10,261 bases of DNA from an uncultured Collinsella sp. (GTDB lineage: Bacteria; Actinomycetota; Coriobacteriia; Coriobacteriales; Coriobacteriaceae), in contig CABUCQ010000071.1 in the NCBI GenBank assembly GCA_902490095.1, positions 1-10,261 of the forward strand. Direction: 5' to 3'. A program made the translations under genes and the position numbers. Within the stretch, counting starts at the first letter, position 1, and every line of letters starts with the position of its first letter. The notes beneath the pieces were generated by a model. That model saw only the letters and a list, made by a program, of their open reading frames with translations, searched no databases and was not told the DNA's origin. Shown in pieces: positions 1 to 6,538 of this stretch.

Positions 1-115
1 GGACGCCCACATCGAGTCGAGGAGCGGCAGGAAATGACGGCGGCGACCGCCCCGGGAGCCGCCCGCGGCCGGGCACGCGAGGGAGCCTCGAGACGAAAGG
101 AGCTCGAGGACGACC

Positions 116-235
116 ATGACCAAGAGCATTAGCAAGAGCCAGGTGAGGCTCATCGCATCGACCAACGCGATATTCGGCGCCGACGAGGCGTGAGCGATGC
201 TGCGCATCAGCCGCGACGCCATGTACCGGCTCGCC
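116..235 (+). pseudogene. Broken small helix-turn-helix (excisionase-like) gene
   Basis: An ATG at 116 follows GAGGA (106-110) and opens a 25-codon frame that stops at TGA 191-193. The same frame continues past the TGA and encodes AMLRISRDAMYRLA. Read through the stop, GADEA-x-AMLRISRDAMYRL resembles the DNA-binding helices of HTH_17/excisionase proteins, whose typical form is EAAELLGVSRDTVYRLI. This suggests a small DNA-binding protein in which a sense codon (TGG or CGA) became TGA. After about 235 the frame no longer looks like this family, so the 3' end also seems lost. Such proteins commonly belong to mobile elements, which fits the relics that follow. The family call rests on about 18 residues. 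Alternatively, the 25-residue peptide alone could be a real small protein. Confidence 0.35.
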
Positions 236-251
236 CCCCCTGCACTTACCG

Positions 252-284
252 TCAGCGCATGCTATAAGGCTGTTGGTGGCTCAT
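252..284 (-). pseudogene. Orphan start site with 10-codon ORF, probable 5' stub of a lost gene
   Basis: On the minus strand a perfect GGAGGT (291-296) sits 6 nt before an ATG at 284. The frame reads MSHQQPYSMR and then stops at 252-254. The initiation site is better than those of most + strand genes in this part of the window, yet the frame is only ten codons long. The simplest reading is the beginning of a gene whose body was removed by a junction near 250. It could also be a tiny leader peptide. I do not recognise the peptide. Confidence 0.3.
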
Positions 285-300
285 TGAGCTACCTCCAAGT

Positions 301-327
301 GCCGGGGGAGTCCCCCGGCTATTTTTT
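301..327 (+). terminator. Rho-independent terminator
   Basis: GCCGGGGG (301-308) pairs perfectly with CCCCCGGC (312-319) around a three-base loop. It is followed by TATTTTTTA, giving a U-tract on the + strand only. It would stop transcription arriving from the broken small gene to the left and separates that relic from the DUF3800 fragment. Confidence 0.75.
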
Positions 328-350
328 ATCCATTCCATTAGGAATCCCCA

Positions 351-590
351 TTGGCCAAGGAGCTCAGCACCTTCGTCGACGAGAGCGGTGATCGCGGGGG
401 CAAGGCTCGCTACCACCCGCTCACACTCGTCTTTCACGACCAGGCAGACAGCTTCGCCGAGGCGGTCACGGGCTATGAGGCCAAGCTTGCCAGGGCCGAT
501 CTCCCCAACATTCCGTTTCACTCCGAGCCTCTCATGAACGGACACAAGGACTTACTGCACGATTCGCGTGTTATAGTTAGATGGCTCTAA
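351..590 (+). pseudogene. Truncated DUF3800 family protein (N-terminal part only)
   Basis: A TTG at 351, with a weak AGGA at 340-343, opens a 79-residue frame. It begins AKELSTFVDESGD and continues with YHPLTLVFHDQ and IPFHSEPLMNGHKD. The opening FVDESGD, the LVFHDQ strand and the FHxxPL turn are the N-terminal hallmarks of DUF3800, a family of roughly 200-260 residues with a conserved acidic D-E-x-G-D motif and a proposed nuclease-like fold, often found on mobile elements. Everything after about residue 67 is missing; the last residues, DSRVIVRWL, do not look like the family and the frame stops at 588-590. The gene appears cut off by the junction with the methyltransferase segment. A TTG start and poor ribosome site add to the view that it is non-functional. 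Confidence 0.6.
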
Positions 591-592
591 CT
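575..592. repeat. Perfect 7-bp inverted repeat, possible operator
   Basis: AGTTAGA (575-581) and TCTAACT (586-592) form a perfect dyad around TGGC. It overlaps the stop codon of the DUF3800 fragment and lies 17 bp before the methyltransferase ATG at 610. TATAGT at 572-577 matches a -10 box at five of six positions, but I see no good -35. The dyad could be an operator over a promoter for the methyltransferase genes, or a short hairpin at the end of the DUF3800 relic. No regulator gene lies beside it. Confidence 0.4.
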
Positions 593-609
593 GTTTGGGG
601 GCGATAGCC

Positions 610-1239
610 ATGCATGGACGCAAGGGCTTCTGGGACAAGAATGCCGTTCGGTACGACCGTTTCATGCGAAACGACCGGGCGGCGTATGAGAAGATGTATG
701 AGCTGATCAGGCCGGTGGTAAAAGCAAAAACCGTGCTGGAAGTCGCCACCGGCACGGGGCTTATCGCAAAGAGCATCGTGAATGCGGCGGCGCACATCGA
801 GGCTACGGACGCTTCTGCAAAGATGATCCTTGAAGCAAAGCGGGACAATCAATCCGCAAAGCTGCACTTTTCCGTACAAGATATGTTCCGCCTGCCCTAT
901 GCACAGAAGTCCTTCGAAGTGGTGATCACGTCCAACGCGCTTCACATAGTGCCGCATCCGGAAAAGGCCCTGCAAGAAATCAGGCGGGTGCTGAAGGACG
1001 ACGGCGTGCTCATCGCGCCAACCTTCACCCACGCGGGGAACTCGGTTTCCGGCAAGGCAAAAGCCTTTTTCATGAGTATGGCGGGATTCCCCCTCCACAG
1101 CAGGTGGACAAGCGAGGAATACCTGTGCTTCCTACGTCAAAACGGCTGGGCGGTGCATAAAAGCGCGCTGCTGAAGGCCTCGTTCCCGTTGACTTATGCG
1201 GAATGCACGAAATCGGAGGGGCCAGATGTCGTTCTTTGA
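610..1239 (+). CDS. Class I SAM-dependent methyltransferase, UbiE-like
   Basis: A 209-residue cytosolic Rossmann-fold methyltransferase. Motif I is VLEVATGTGLIA (about residues 42-53). The acidic residue that should hold the SAM ribose is D67 in IEATDAS. Motif III/IV is FEVVITSNALHIVPHPEKAL (102-121), followed by the family strand RRVLKDDGVLIAP. The N-terminal GFWDKNAVRYDRFM is shared by small-molecule methyltransferases of gut Firmicutes; the substrate is unknown. I chose ATG 610 over the upstream TTG 595 because the homologous sequence begins there; the site GGGGGCGA upstream is only a weak ribosome-binding match. The last eight residues overlap the start of a second, decayed methyltransferase at 1226, so the two were once translationally coupled. 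Codon use (many AAA, AAG, GAA) is unlike the minus-strand operon and suggests acquisition from a lower-GC donor. Confidence 0.85.
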   Translation: MHGRKGFWDKNAVRYDRFMRNDRAAYEKMYELIRPVVKAKTVLEVATGTGLIAKSIVNAAAHIEATDASAKMILEAKRDNQSAKLHFSVQDMFRLPYAQKSFEVVITSNALHIVPHPEKALQEIRRVLKDDGVLIAPTFTHAGNSVSGKAKAFFMSMAGFPLHSRWTSEEYLCFLRQNGWAVHKSALLKASFPLTYAECTKSEGPDVVL

Positions 1240-1349
1240 AAACGCCCGTCAGCGTGGAGAGGACTAGAAAGCTCAACCGAGCTGCAATTCAGGAGGGGCG
1301 TTGCGACGTTCTGCAAGGCAGTGTGGCGGATATGGCGTTTGAGGACGCC
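1226..1349 (+). pseudogene. Internally deleted remnant of a second SAM methyltransferase
   Basis: GGAGGGG (1216-1222) precedes ATG 1226, which encodes MSFFENARQ and then hits TAG at 1265-1267. From about 1248, in another frame, the sequence reads VERTRKLNRAAIQEGR followed by CDVLQGSVADMAFED. These are the N-terminus and the middle of a known methyltransferase type that begins MSFFENTRKP. In it, the middle block follows the acidic ribose-binding strand (DYSxxSVEKxRxxN) and precedes the FDxVTAFETVYFW segment. The roughly 90 residues between them, including motif I, are missing, and so is everything after the FED. Two deletions have therefore destroyed the gene, leaving its ribosome site coupled to the end of the intact methyltransferase upstream. 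Confidence 0.6.
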
Positions 1350-1351
1350 AT

Positions 1352-1444
1352 GCGGGCATTTTTGCATCCATCCCGCACATGGCGATAGGCATGACAGCCA
1401 TAGCGGCTGTGCTGGCGGCAATTACGACAGTTTTTATTCACTGA
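1352..1444 (+). pseudogene. Remnant of a membrane protein C-terminus
   Basis: In the frame ending at TGA 1442-1444 the sequence reads SIPHMAIGMTAIAAVLAAI and then TTVFIH-stop, a continuous hydrophobic stretch of about 20 residues that looks like a last transmembrane helix. There is no start or ribosome site of its own, and it abuts the decayed methyltransferase in a different frame. It is most likely the 3' end of a lost transporter or membrane gene whose front was deleted together with the methyltransferase's tail. I cannot name the family. Confidence 0.25.
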
Positions 1445-1455
1445 GGAAGGAACCT

Positions 1456-2286
1456 ATGAAATGTAAAATCGAGAAAAACACCGTGCAGGAGACGCTGATC
1501 CTCCCGCTGTATTCCCGGAAGCTGTGTACGGAGCTGTACCCGAACCTTTACAGGGATGAAACAGCGGTTCGTCTGCTCGACCAGATCGACTACGACTTTT
1601 CAAAGGCAGAGAAAAACTCCCGCAGCCTGATACAGCGCTTTGGTGCGCTGGAGGTGGCAATGCGGCAGGGTGATCTTGCTTTCGAGGTACAGGATTACCT
1701 GAAAGGCCACCCCAATGCGGCGGTGGTCAATCTGGGCTGCGGACTGGACAACACCGGCAGAACCTGCGACAACGGTAGATGCAAGATTTACAATCTGGAC
1801 TTCCCGGATGTGATTGCCTTGCGGCAGCAGCTACTGCCCGCCGGGGATCGAGAACAAAATATCCCCTGCGACCTGAAAGACACCACATGGTTTAGCAAAA
1901 TCGATGCCTCCGGCGGGGCGGTGTTCTTTGCCTCCGGGGTGTTCTATTACTTTCTGACCCAGCAGGTCCGGGAACTGGTGCGGGAGATGGCGGACGCTTT
2001 CCCCGGCGGTGTGCTGGTCTTTGATGCTGCCAATCGGACAGCAGTAAAGATGATCGCAAAAACATGGCTTAAGACTGCAAAAATCAAGGATGTGGGGGCA
2101 TATTTTGCGGTTTCGGATGCCGCCAAGGAAATCGGCACGTGGGACAGCCGTCTGCAGGTCACAAGTCGCGGCTATATGCTGGGTTATAACGATTTGAGAG
2201 ACCCTTCTGTCAGCGGCTTTTTCCGGTTTCTCGCAAGGGTCGGTGACAACGGGATGAAAATGCAAATCGTGAAAATAAGATTTTGA
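1456..2286 (+). CDS. Leucine carboxyl methyltransferase (LCM/PPM1) family SAM methyltransferase
   Basis: A 276-residue cytosolic protein. AGGAAGGA ends 4 nt before ATG 1456 and fixes the start; the open frame further upstream has no ribosome site and only covers relics. The SAM pocket is VVNLGCGLDNTGRT (residues 90-103), followed by YNLDFPDVI (112-120), where the aspartate would hold the ribose, then PCDLKD (137-142) and GVFYYF (161-166), in the order typical of LCM-type enzymes. Bacterial members methylate small molecules or carboxylates; the substrate here cannot be read from sequence, and the eukaryotic PP2A target is not implied. It follows the two other methyltransferases (one intact, one decayed) in the same direction and shares their lower-GC codon use. 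It ends just before a strong bidirectional terminator. Confidence 0.8.
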   Translation: MKCKIEKNTVQETLILPLYSRKLCTELYPNLYRDETAVRLLDQIDYDFSKAEKNSRSLIQRFGALEVAMRQGDLAFEVQDYLKGHPNAAVVNLGCGLDNTGRTCDNGRCKIYNLDFPDVIALRQQLLPAGDREQNIPCDLKDTTWFSKIDASGGAVFFASGVFYYFLTQQVRELVREMADAFPGGVLVFDAANRTAVKMIAKTWLKTAKIKDVGAYFAVSDAAKEIGTWDSRLQVTSRGYMLGYNDLRDPSVSGFFRFLARVGDNGMKMQIVKIRF

Positions 2287-2300
2287 GAGACAAAAATGCA

Positions 2301-2349
2301 AAAGACGAGCACTTCTTGCCGCTCAATTGGCAAGAAGCGCTCGTCTTTT
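2301..2349. terminator. Bidirectional rho-independent terminator between convergent genes
   Basis: Arms 2301-2320 and 2329-2348 pair over 20 positions with a single A:C mismatch, around the loop GCTCAATT. The right arm ends in a T run (TCTTTTCTT) for + strand transcripts; the complementary strand also ends its arm with TTTTGCATTTTTG. It lies 15 bp past the LCM methyltransferase and 33 bp past the ROK kinase, so it can close both the accessory island and the sugar operon. Confidence 0.85.
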
Positions 2350-2381
2350 CTTAACGCGTTGTATGGCGGAGAGAGCGCAAG

Positions 2382-3266
2382 TTACGCGAGCGCCCTTCTT
2401 GCCAGCTCGGCCGCGCCGAGGATTCCTTGGTCGCCGCCGCAGCCCGGGGCGCAGATGTAGCTCTCCATGTCCTTAAGCTCGGCGGTCTGGATGTAGCCAC
2501 CCAGATATTCGAGGGTCTTCTTGCGGACGATGCCGTAGAGCTGCTCCTGGTGCATCACGCCGCCGCCGAGGACGATGCGGCGAGGCGAGTACATGAGCAC
2601 GAGGTTCGCGCACATCTGCCCCAGATAATCCCCCTCGAGCGCCCACGCCTCATCGTTGTCCGCGAGCTCGGCCGCGGGCTTTCCCCAGCGCGCGGCAATG
2701 GCGGGGCCGGAGGCGAGGCCCTCGAGACAGCTCGCGTGGCTCGGGCAGACGCAGCGTCCCTCCTCGGTGGGACGGGTCCTTACCAGCATGTGGCCGGCCT
2801 CGGGGTGCAGCATGCCGTGAAGGAGCCTGCCCGCGCACATGACGCCCGCGCCCACGCCGGTGCCGATGGTCACGTAGACGGCGTCCTCGAGCCCCTTGCA
2901 GCAGCCGAAGACCACTTCGCCGAGGCAGGCAACGTTCACGTCCGTGTCGTAGGCCACCGGAATCCCGAGGGCGTCGGCGAACGCGGCGCGAAGACCATGG
3001 CCTCGCCACGCGAGCTTGGGCGTCTGGAGGATGGAGCCGTAGCGCTCGTCGTTGGGGTCGACGCAGGTCGGGCCGAAGGCGCCGATGCCCAACGCGTCCA
3101 CATCGCGGGCGGTGAACCACTCGATCATCTGCGGGACGGTCTCGGCGGGCGTAAGCGTCGGGGTCTCCATACGGTCGAGGACCTCGCCGTCGCCGGACAC
3201 CACGGCACAGACCATCTTGGTCCCGCCGGCCTCGAGGGCGCCGAGCCTCATTTGCTTTTCGCTCAT
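2382..3266 (-). CDS. ROK family sugar kinase, fructokinase-like
   Basis: A 294-residue cytosolic kinase that transfers phosphate from ATP to a hexose. The N-terminal phosphate loop is GALEAGGTK (residues 9-17). AYDTDVN (105-111) carries the probable catalytic aspartate D109, and IGTGVGAGV (134-142) is the second nucleotide-binding loop. The zinc site typical of ROK proteins is visible as H159, C172, C174, H177 and C180, ending in CLEGLASGPAI. The opening LEAGGTK and the SCLEGLASGPA string are closest to the fructokinase/GmuE branch rather than to glucokinases or NagC-type repressors, and there is no N-terminal DNA-binding domain. The start at 3266 is set by AAGGAGG four to five bases upstream. 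It is last in the operon, 79 nt behind the GH172 gene, which suits phosphorylation of the free sugar released by that enzyme. Fructose as substrate is an inference. Confidence 0.9.
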   Translation of the reverse strand: MSEKQMRLGALEAGGTKMVCAVVSGDGEVLDRMETPTLTPAETVPQMIEWFTARDVDALGIGAFGPTCVDPNDERYGSILQTPKLAWRGHGLRAAFADALGIPVAYDTDVNVACLGEVVFGCCKGLEDAVYVTIGTGVGAGVMCAGRLLHGMLHPEAGHMLVRTRPTEEGRCVCPSHASCLEGLASGPAIAARWGKPAAELADNDEAWALEGDYLGQMCANLVLMYSPRRIVLGGGVMHQEQLYGIVRKKTLEYLGGYIQTAELKDMESYICAPGCGGDQGILGAAELARRALA

Positions 3267-3283
3267 GTGATCCTCCTTACAAA

Positions 3284-3318
3284 GGGACGCCCGCAGTCAT
3301 GGTCAACTGCGGGCGCCC
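3284..3318 (-). promoter_or_regulatory. Intercistronic stem-loop between GH172 and ROK kinase genes
   Basis: CGCCCGCAGT (3288-3297) pairs perfectly with ACTGCGGGCG (3306-3315) around an 8-nt loop. Three more G:C pairs (3284-3286 with 3316-3318) extend the stem past a one-base bulge. In the minus-strand transcript the stem ends 5 nt before the AAGGAGG of the kinase and is followed only by TTTGT, too short a U-run for an efficient terminator. It more likely acts as a partial terminator or as an RNA-stability/processing element that sets kinase levels relative to the genes upstream. Confidence 0.6.
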
Positions 3319-3345
3319 ATAACGTTGGCTTGTTTCGAGGCGACC

Positions 3346-4470
3346 CTACCTGGGCACGCGGTCCTGCCTTGCGGCAAACGGGGCGAGCACGGCGTGCGGC
3401 TCGCTTTGGTACCAGTAGGCGACGGTGGAGATGTCGTCCTCGCGCTCGTAGAGCTTGATGTCATCGTTGCCGAGGTCCTGGAACGTCACGCGCAGGTCCT
3501 CCTTGAACGAGATCGGGTCGGGAAGGTGCCACCTGTAGAGGCCGTGCCTGGGCAGCGCGTCGTCGTTGGTCGCGAGCATCGGGTTCGGGTTCGGCTTGCC
3601 CGCGCTGAAGCGGTCGCGCGTGGCGTCGCGCGTCGAGCGGTACGGGTAGCCGGCGAACAGCGTGTTGAAGCACTGCGCCTCGGGCAGCGCGTGGGGCGGC
3701 CTGTCGAGGAAGGCCCAGGCACCGCCGAAGTAGTCCTCGGCTCCCGTCGAGGTGACCGTGGGGAACTCCTCGTCGCCGTCGAGGAAGAACTTCATCTCGC
3801 CCTCGCCCCACCAATAGCGCTCCAGGGCGCACAGGGCCATGTAGGTGCCGACGTAGTAGCCCTTACCGCGCACGCCGTCGAGCACGGTGTAGTCGACGCC
3901 CCTGCGGGTGCTGCGCTCGCGGTTAAAACGGGCGTGGAAGTACATGGCGTCGTCCGGCACGTCGGTGAGCGCGTAGTTGAACGTGTAGAAGATGTACTTA
4001 ATGAACCCGGGGTGCTCGCTCGTAAGCGTGACCTTGGCGTGCTTCCTGAAAGGCATCTCGAAGTAGCAGTTCATGCCGCCCGTCGGGTTCACGCAGATGG
4101 GCATCGAGTTGACGATGGCGCGCTCACCGAAGCCGTTGCAGAAGAAGTCGCCGACAGGGCACTCGACCGAGGGGGTCTCCTCGTCGTCCCAGTAGAAGCG
4201 CAGCACGAGGTCGCGCATGACGAAGCTGCCGGCGGCGGTCTTGTCGGGGACGGTCATCCAGATGTGGCGGATGATGCCGGGGCCCTCGATGTCCGCGAGC
4301 GTGATGGTCTCGCCGGACTCAAGGGGCACGCAGCACGAGCCCTTGCGGCCGACGCCGAGGTGGCTGGCCGACATGGCGGCACGGCCCTTCTCGCCCATGA
4401 TGTTCTCGGGGGTGATGGCGCGGCTTTCCTCACCGCCGTGCATCCACACGTCCTTAAGGAACTCTCTCAT
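3346..4470 (-). CDS. DUF2961 / glycoside hydrolase family 172 protein
   Basis: A 374-residue protein without signal peptide or membrane segment, so cytosolic. Family marks in order are GPGIIRHIWMTVP (residues 63-75), CPVGDFF-x-x-GFGE (104-116), WWGEGEMKFFLDG (220-232) and FPTVTSTGAEDYFGGAW (236-252). GH172 uses two glutamates. From memory these are about 21 residues apart in the characterised Bifidobacterium enzyme, and E223 and E245 here are the likely equivalents. Known members cleave or form alpha-D-fructofuranosidic bonds (difructose dianhydride I) or cleave D-arabinofuranosides. AGAGGAGGT upstream, overlapping the EIIA stop, fixes the ATG at 4470; the gap to EIIA is 12 nt. Its place directly behind a complete PTS and before a ROK kinase suggests it hydrolyses an imported, possibly phosphorylated, oligosaccharide. 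Family assignment is firm; substrate is inferred. Confidence 0.85.
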   Translation of the reverse strand: MREFLKDVWMHGGEESRAITPENIMGEKGRAAMSASHLGVGRKGSCCVPLESGETITLADIEGPGIIRHIWMTVPDKTAAGSFVMRDLVLRFYWDDEETPSVECPVGDFFCNGFGERAIVNSMPICVNPTGGMNCYFEMPFRKHAKVTLTSEHPGFIKYIFYTFNYALTDVPDDAMYFHARFNRERSTRRGVDYTVLDGVRGKGYYVGTYMALCALERYWWGEGEMKFFLDGDEEFPTVTSTGAEDYFGGAWAFLDRPPHALPEAQCFNTLFAGYPYRSTRDATRDRFSAGKPNPNPMLATNDDALPRHGLYRWHLPDPISFKEDLRVTFQDLGNDDIKLYEREDDISTVAYWYQSEPHAVLAPFAARQDRVPR

Positions 4471-4482
4471 CGTCGACCTCCT

Positions 4483-4881
4483 CTATTCGTCGTCTTCGCA
4501 CTCGGCGGAACTGGCACCGTTCACGTAGACGATCTGCTGGCGCGCCTCGTCGACGAGGGCGTCGAAGTCGAGTTTCTCGTCGGGGCGCGCGAGCGCGACC
4601 GTCATGGCGAGCGGGAGGTTGACACCCGCGATCACGTGGATCCGGTCGGAGGCGAAGCGGGAGAAGCGCTGGTTCACGCTGCCGCCGAGCGCGTCGGTGA
4701 GGACGACGACCTCGTCAGTGCCCGAAAGAGCCGCCTCGACCGCCGCGTCGAGCCCCTCGCCGTTGTCGTTCACGTAGGCGCACACGGCGTTGACGGCGTC
4801 GCTCTTACCCGTAAGGAACTCGAGGGTGTCCTTGAAGCCCTGGGCGAGAAGGGAATGGCTCGCCACAACTATCTTTCTCAT
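4483..4881 (-). CDS. PTS mannose/fructose/sorbose family EIIA component
   Basis: A 132-residue soluble phosphocarrier that takes phosphate from HPr and passes it to EIIB. The N-terminus MRKIVVASHSLLAQGF places the phosphorylated histidine at H9. LTDALGGSVNQ (61-71) with D63 is the conserved active-site loop of this family, and GVNLPL follows further on. Length is normal for a stand-alone IIA; it is not fused to IIB. It is the last PTS gene, 26 nt behind EIID. Its ribosome site is poor (GGTGA at 4886-4890), unlike the strong sites of EIIC and GH172, so less EIIA than EIIC or GH172 may be made. The acidic tail ECEDDE is a local peculiarity. Confidence 0.92.
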   Translation of the reverse strand: MRKIVVASHSLLAQGFKDTLEFLTGKSDAVNAVCAYVNDNGEGLDAAVEAALSGTDEVVVLTDALGGSVNQRFSRFASDRIHVIAGVNLPLAMTVALARPDEKLDFDALVDEARQQIVYVNGASSAECEDDE

Positions 4882-4907
4882 TGATTCACCAATCTCTTGG
4901 GTCGAAG

Positions 4908-5741
4908 CTAAGCGAGGATGCCAGCGGCGGAGGCGACCATCGCGAGGACGATCACCACGAGGATGAGGACCGTCATGCTCGCGTTCTTCTTGGTAAGAAG
5001 GTAATACGCGCTTCCCGTGATGGCGGCGGGGATCATGGCAGGCAGGATCTTGTCGAGCAGCGGCTGAATCTCCATCGAGACGTCGCCGAAGCTGAAGCTA
5101 ATCGGGCAGGTGACGCCGATGACCGAGGCGATGAGGCAGCCGACCACGGTGAGGCCGAGCACGGAGGCGGCGGCAGTGAGGTTGGGAAGCTTCTCGCTGA
5201 AGTCGGTGACGAGCTTCACGCCCTGCTTGTAGCCGAACTCGAGGGCGTGCATGCGGACCCAGAAGATGGCCAGGATGAGCGCGAACCAGATGCCGGCTCC
5301 CACGGGGTTGCCCTCGATGGCCATGTAGGCGGCGATGGAGCCCATGATGGTCGGGATCATGGTCATGAGCAGGGAGTCGCCGACGCCGGCGAGCGGTCCC
5401 ATGGTGCCGATCTTCAGGTCTTGGACGGCGTCCGCCGCCGCTAGGCCGTCGCGTTCCTCCATGGCCACGCAGGCGCCAAGGATGATGGCGGCGAGCCAAG
5501 GCTGGGTATTGTAGTAGCGGAAGTGGTTGTTGAGCGCTTGCTTATAGTCCTCGTCGTTCGTGTAGATCTTCCTCAGGACCGGCGAGAGGGCGTAGGCGAC
5601 TGAGGCGCCCTGCTGGGTCTGGTAGTTGAAGGTGCACACGCTCATGAGCCAGCGCCAGTTCGCGTTGCGCAGATCCTTCTTGGTGACCTTGTAGCCGGAG
5701 GGCTTGCCCTCGGCGACGGCGGTGATGTTCTCGTTTTCCAT
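4908..5741 (-). CDS. PTS mannose/fructose/sorbose family EIID component
   Basis: A 277-residue membrane subunit that forms the sugar channel together with EIIC. Hallmarks are KKDLRNANWRW near the N-terminus, HFRYYNTQPWLAAIILG (73-89), the glycine-rich GTMGPLAGVGDS (112-123) and hydrophobic segments through the C-terminal half, ending in a helix with LILVVIVLAMVASAAG. The ATG at 5741 is two bases past the EIIC stop, with GGAGAGGA (5751-5758) lying inside the end of EIIC, so translation is coupled. Length and motif order match ManZ/LevG-type proteins with no sign of damage. Sugar specificity cannot be read from this subunit alone. Confidence 0.93.
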   Translation of the reverse strand: MENENITAVAEGKPSGYKVTKKDLRNANWRWLMSVCTFNYQTQQGASVAYALSPVLRKIYTNDEDYKQALNNHFRYYNTQPWLAAIILGACVAMEERDGLAAADAVQDLKIGTMGPLAGVGDSLLMTMIPTIMGSIAAYMAIEGNPVGAGIWFALILAIFWVRMHALEFGYKQGVKLVTDFSEKLPNLTAAASVLGLTVVGCLIASVIGVTCPISFSFGDVSMEIQPLLDKILPAMIPAAITGSAYYLLTKKNASMTVLILVVIVLAMVASAAGILA

Positions 5742-5743
5742 GG

Positions 5744-6529
5744 TTACTCATCCTCTCCGATGAAGGCGTCTGCGGAAGCGTGGGCGGCGAGCTCGGTGTC
5801 CCTCTCGGCACGCTGGTAGAACGCGATCGCGAGGGCAACGCCGACGATGGCGGCACCGATGATGGGCACGTTCAGGAAGGCCGAGAGGAAGAAGCCGACG
5901 AGCAGGTACTGGAAGTACTTGCCGGTGGGCATGTAGCGGAGCAGCATGGCGATACCGATGGCCGGGAGCATCTTGCCGGCGAGGGTGAGGCCGGAGAGGA
6001 ACCACTGAGGCATGACCTCGAGGAGCCAGTTGACGGCGGGCTGGCCGAGCGTCACGGAGACAAAGACGGGCAGGGCGGCGCACAGGCCGAAGAGCGCGGG
6101 GCAGACCCACAGGATGGCGTTCATCTGATTGAACTTACCCTCGTTGCAGAACTTCTGGGACTTCTCGACGACGAAGCCGTTGAGGATCTTGACGATGACG
6201 TCGAGCTGGATGCCGAGCATGCCGACCGGCAGGCCGATGGCGAGGCCCGTGTCCGCGCCCAGGGTCACGCCGTAGGCGGTGGCGATGATGGCCATCGTGC
6301 CGTAGTCGGGAATCGACGAGCCGCCGAAGCCCGCGACGCCGAGCTGCATGAGCTGGATGGTGCCGCCGATGACGAGGCCGGTCTGCCAGTCGCCCATGAC
6401 GACGCCGGTGATAAGGCCCCAGAAGACGGCATAGTTGACGAAGATCATCGGGATGCCGTAGTAGTCCACGTGCTTGATGAAGGCCAGCAGGGTCAAAAGG
6501 ACGACCTGCAGGATAGTGAAGTTGACCAT
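5744..6529 (-). CDS. PTS mannose/fructose/sorbose family EIIC component
   Basis: A 261-residue polytopic membrane protein, the main sugar-binding permease subunit, acting with EIID. The family stretch GLITGVVMGDWQTGLVIGG (38-56) with IQLMQLG after it is clear, followed by GGSSIPDYG and several hydrophobic helices, including the run from VPIIGAAIVGVALAIAFY. The C-terminus is a short charged cytosolic tail. AAGGAGGG (6532-6539) overlaps the EIIB stop and sets the ATG at 6529, 9 nt past EIIB. EIIC and EIID are tightly coupled (2-nt gap), as expected for subunits needed in equal amounts. Confidence 0.93.
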   Translation of the reverse strand: MVNFTILQVVLLTLLAFIKHVDYYGIPMIFVNYAVFWGLITGVVMGDWQTGLVIGGTIQLMQLGVAGFGGSSIPDYGTMAIIATAYGVTLGADTGLAIGLPVGMLGIQLDVIVKILNGFVVEKSQKFCNEGKFNQMNAILWVCPALFGLCAALPVFVSVTLGQPAVNWLLEVMPQWFLSGLTLAGKMLPAIGIAMLLRYMPTGKYFQYLLVGFFLSAFLNVPIIGAAIVGVALAIAFYQRAERDTELAAHASADAFIGEDE

Positions 6530-6538
6530 GATCCCTCC

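Noticed and set aside
1..37. Possible C-terminal end of an upstream + strand gene (DAHIESRSGRK then TGA)
   Set aside because: Twelve codons at the window edge, with the other + strand frames also open, are too little to support a gene.
1321..1455. N-terminal extension of the LCM-family methyltransferase
   Set aside because: This frame crosses pseudogene debris; the strong AGGAAGGA before ATG 1456 marks the true start.
3325..4884. A 519-codon open frame on the + strand
   Set aside because: It lies wholly antisense to the GH172 and EIIA genes; its composition (long runs of V, A, E, R, G, H) is typical of antisense frames in high-GC DNA and it has no recognisable domain.
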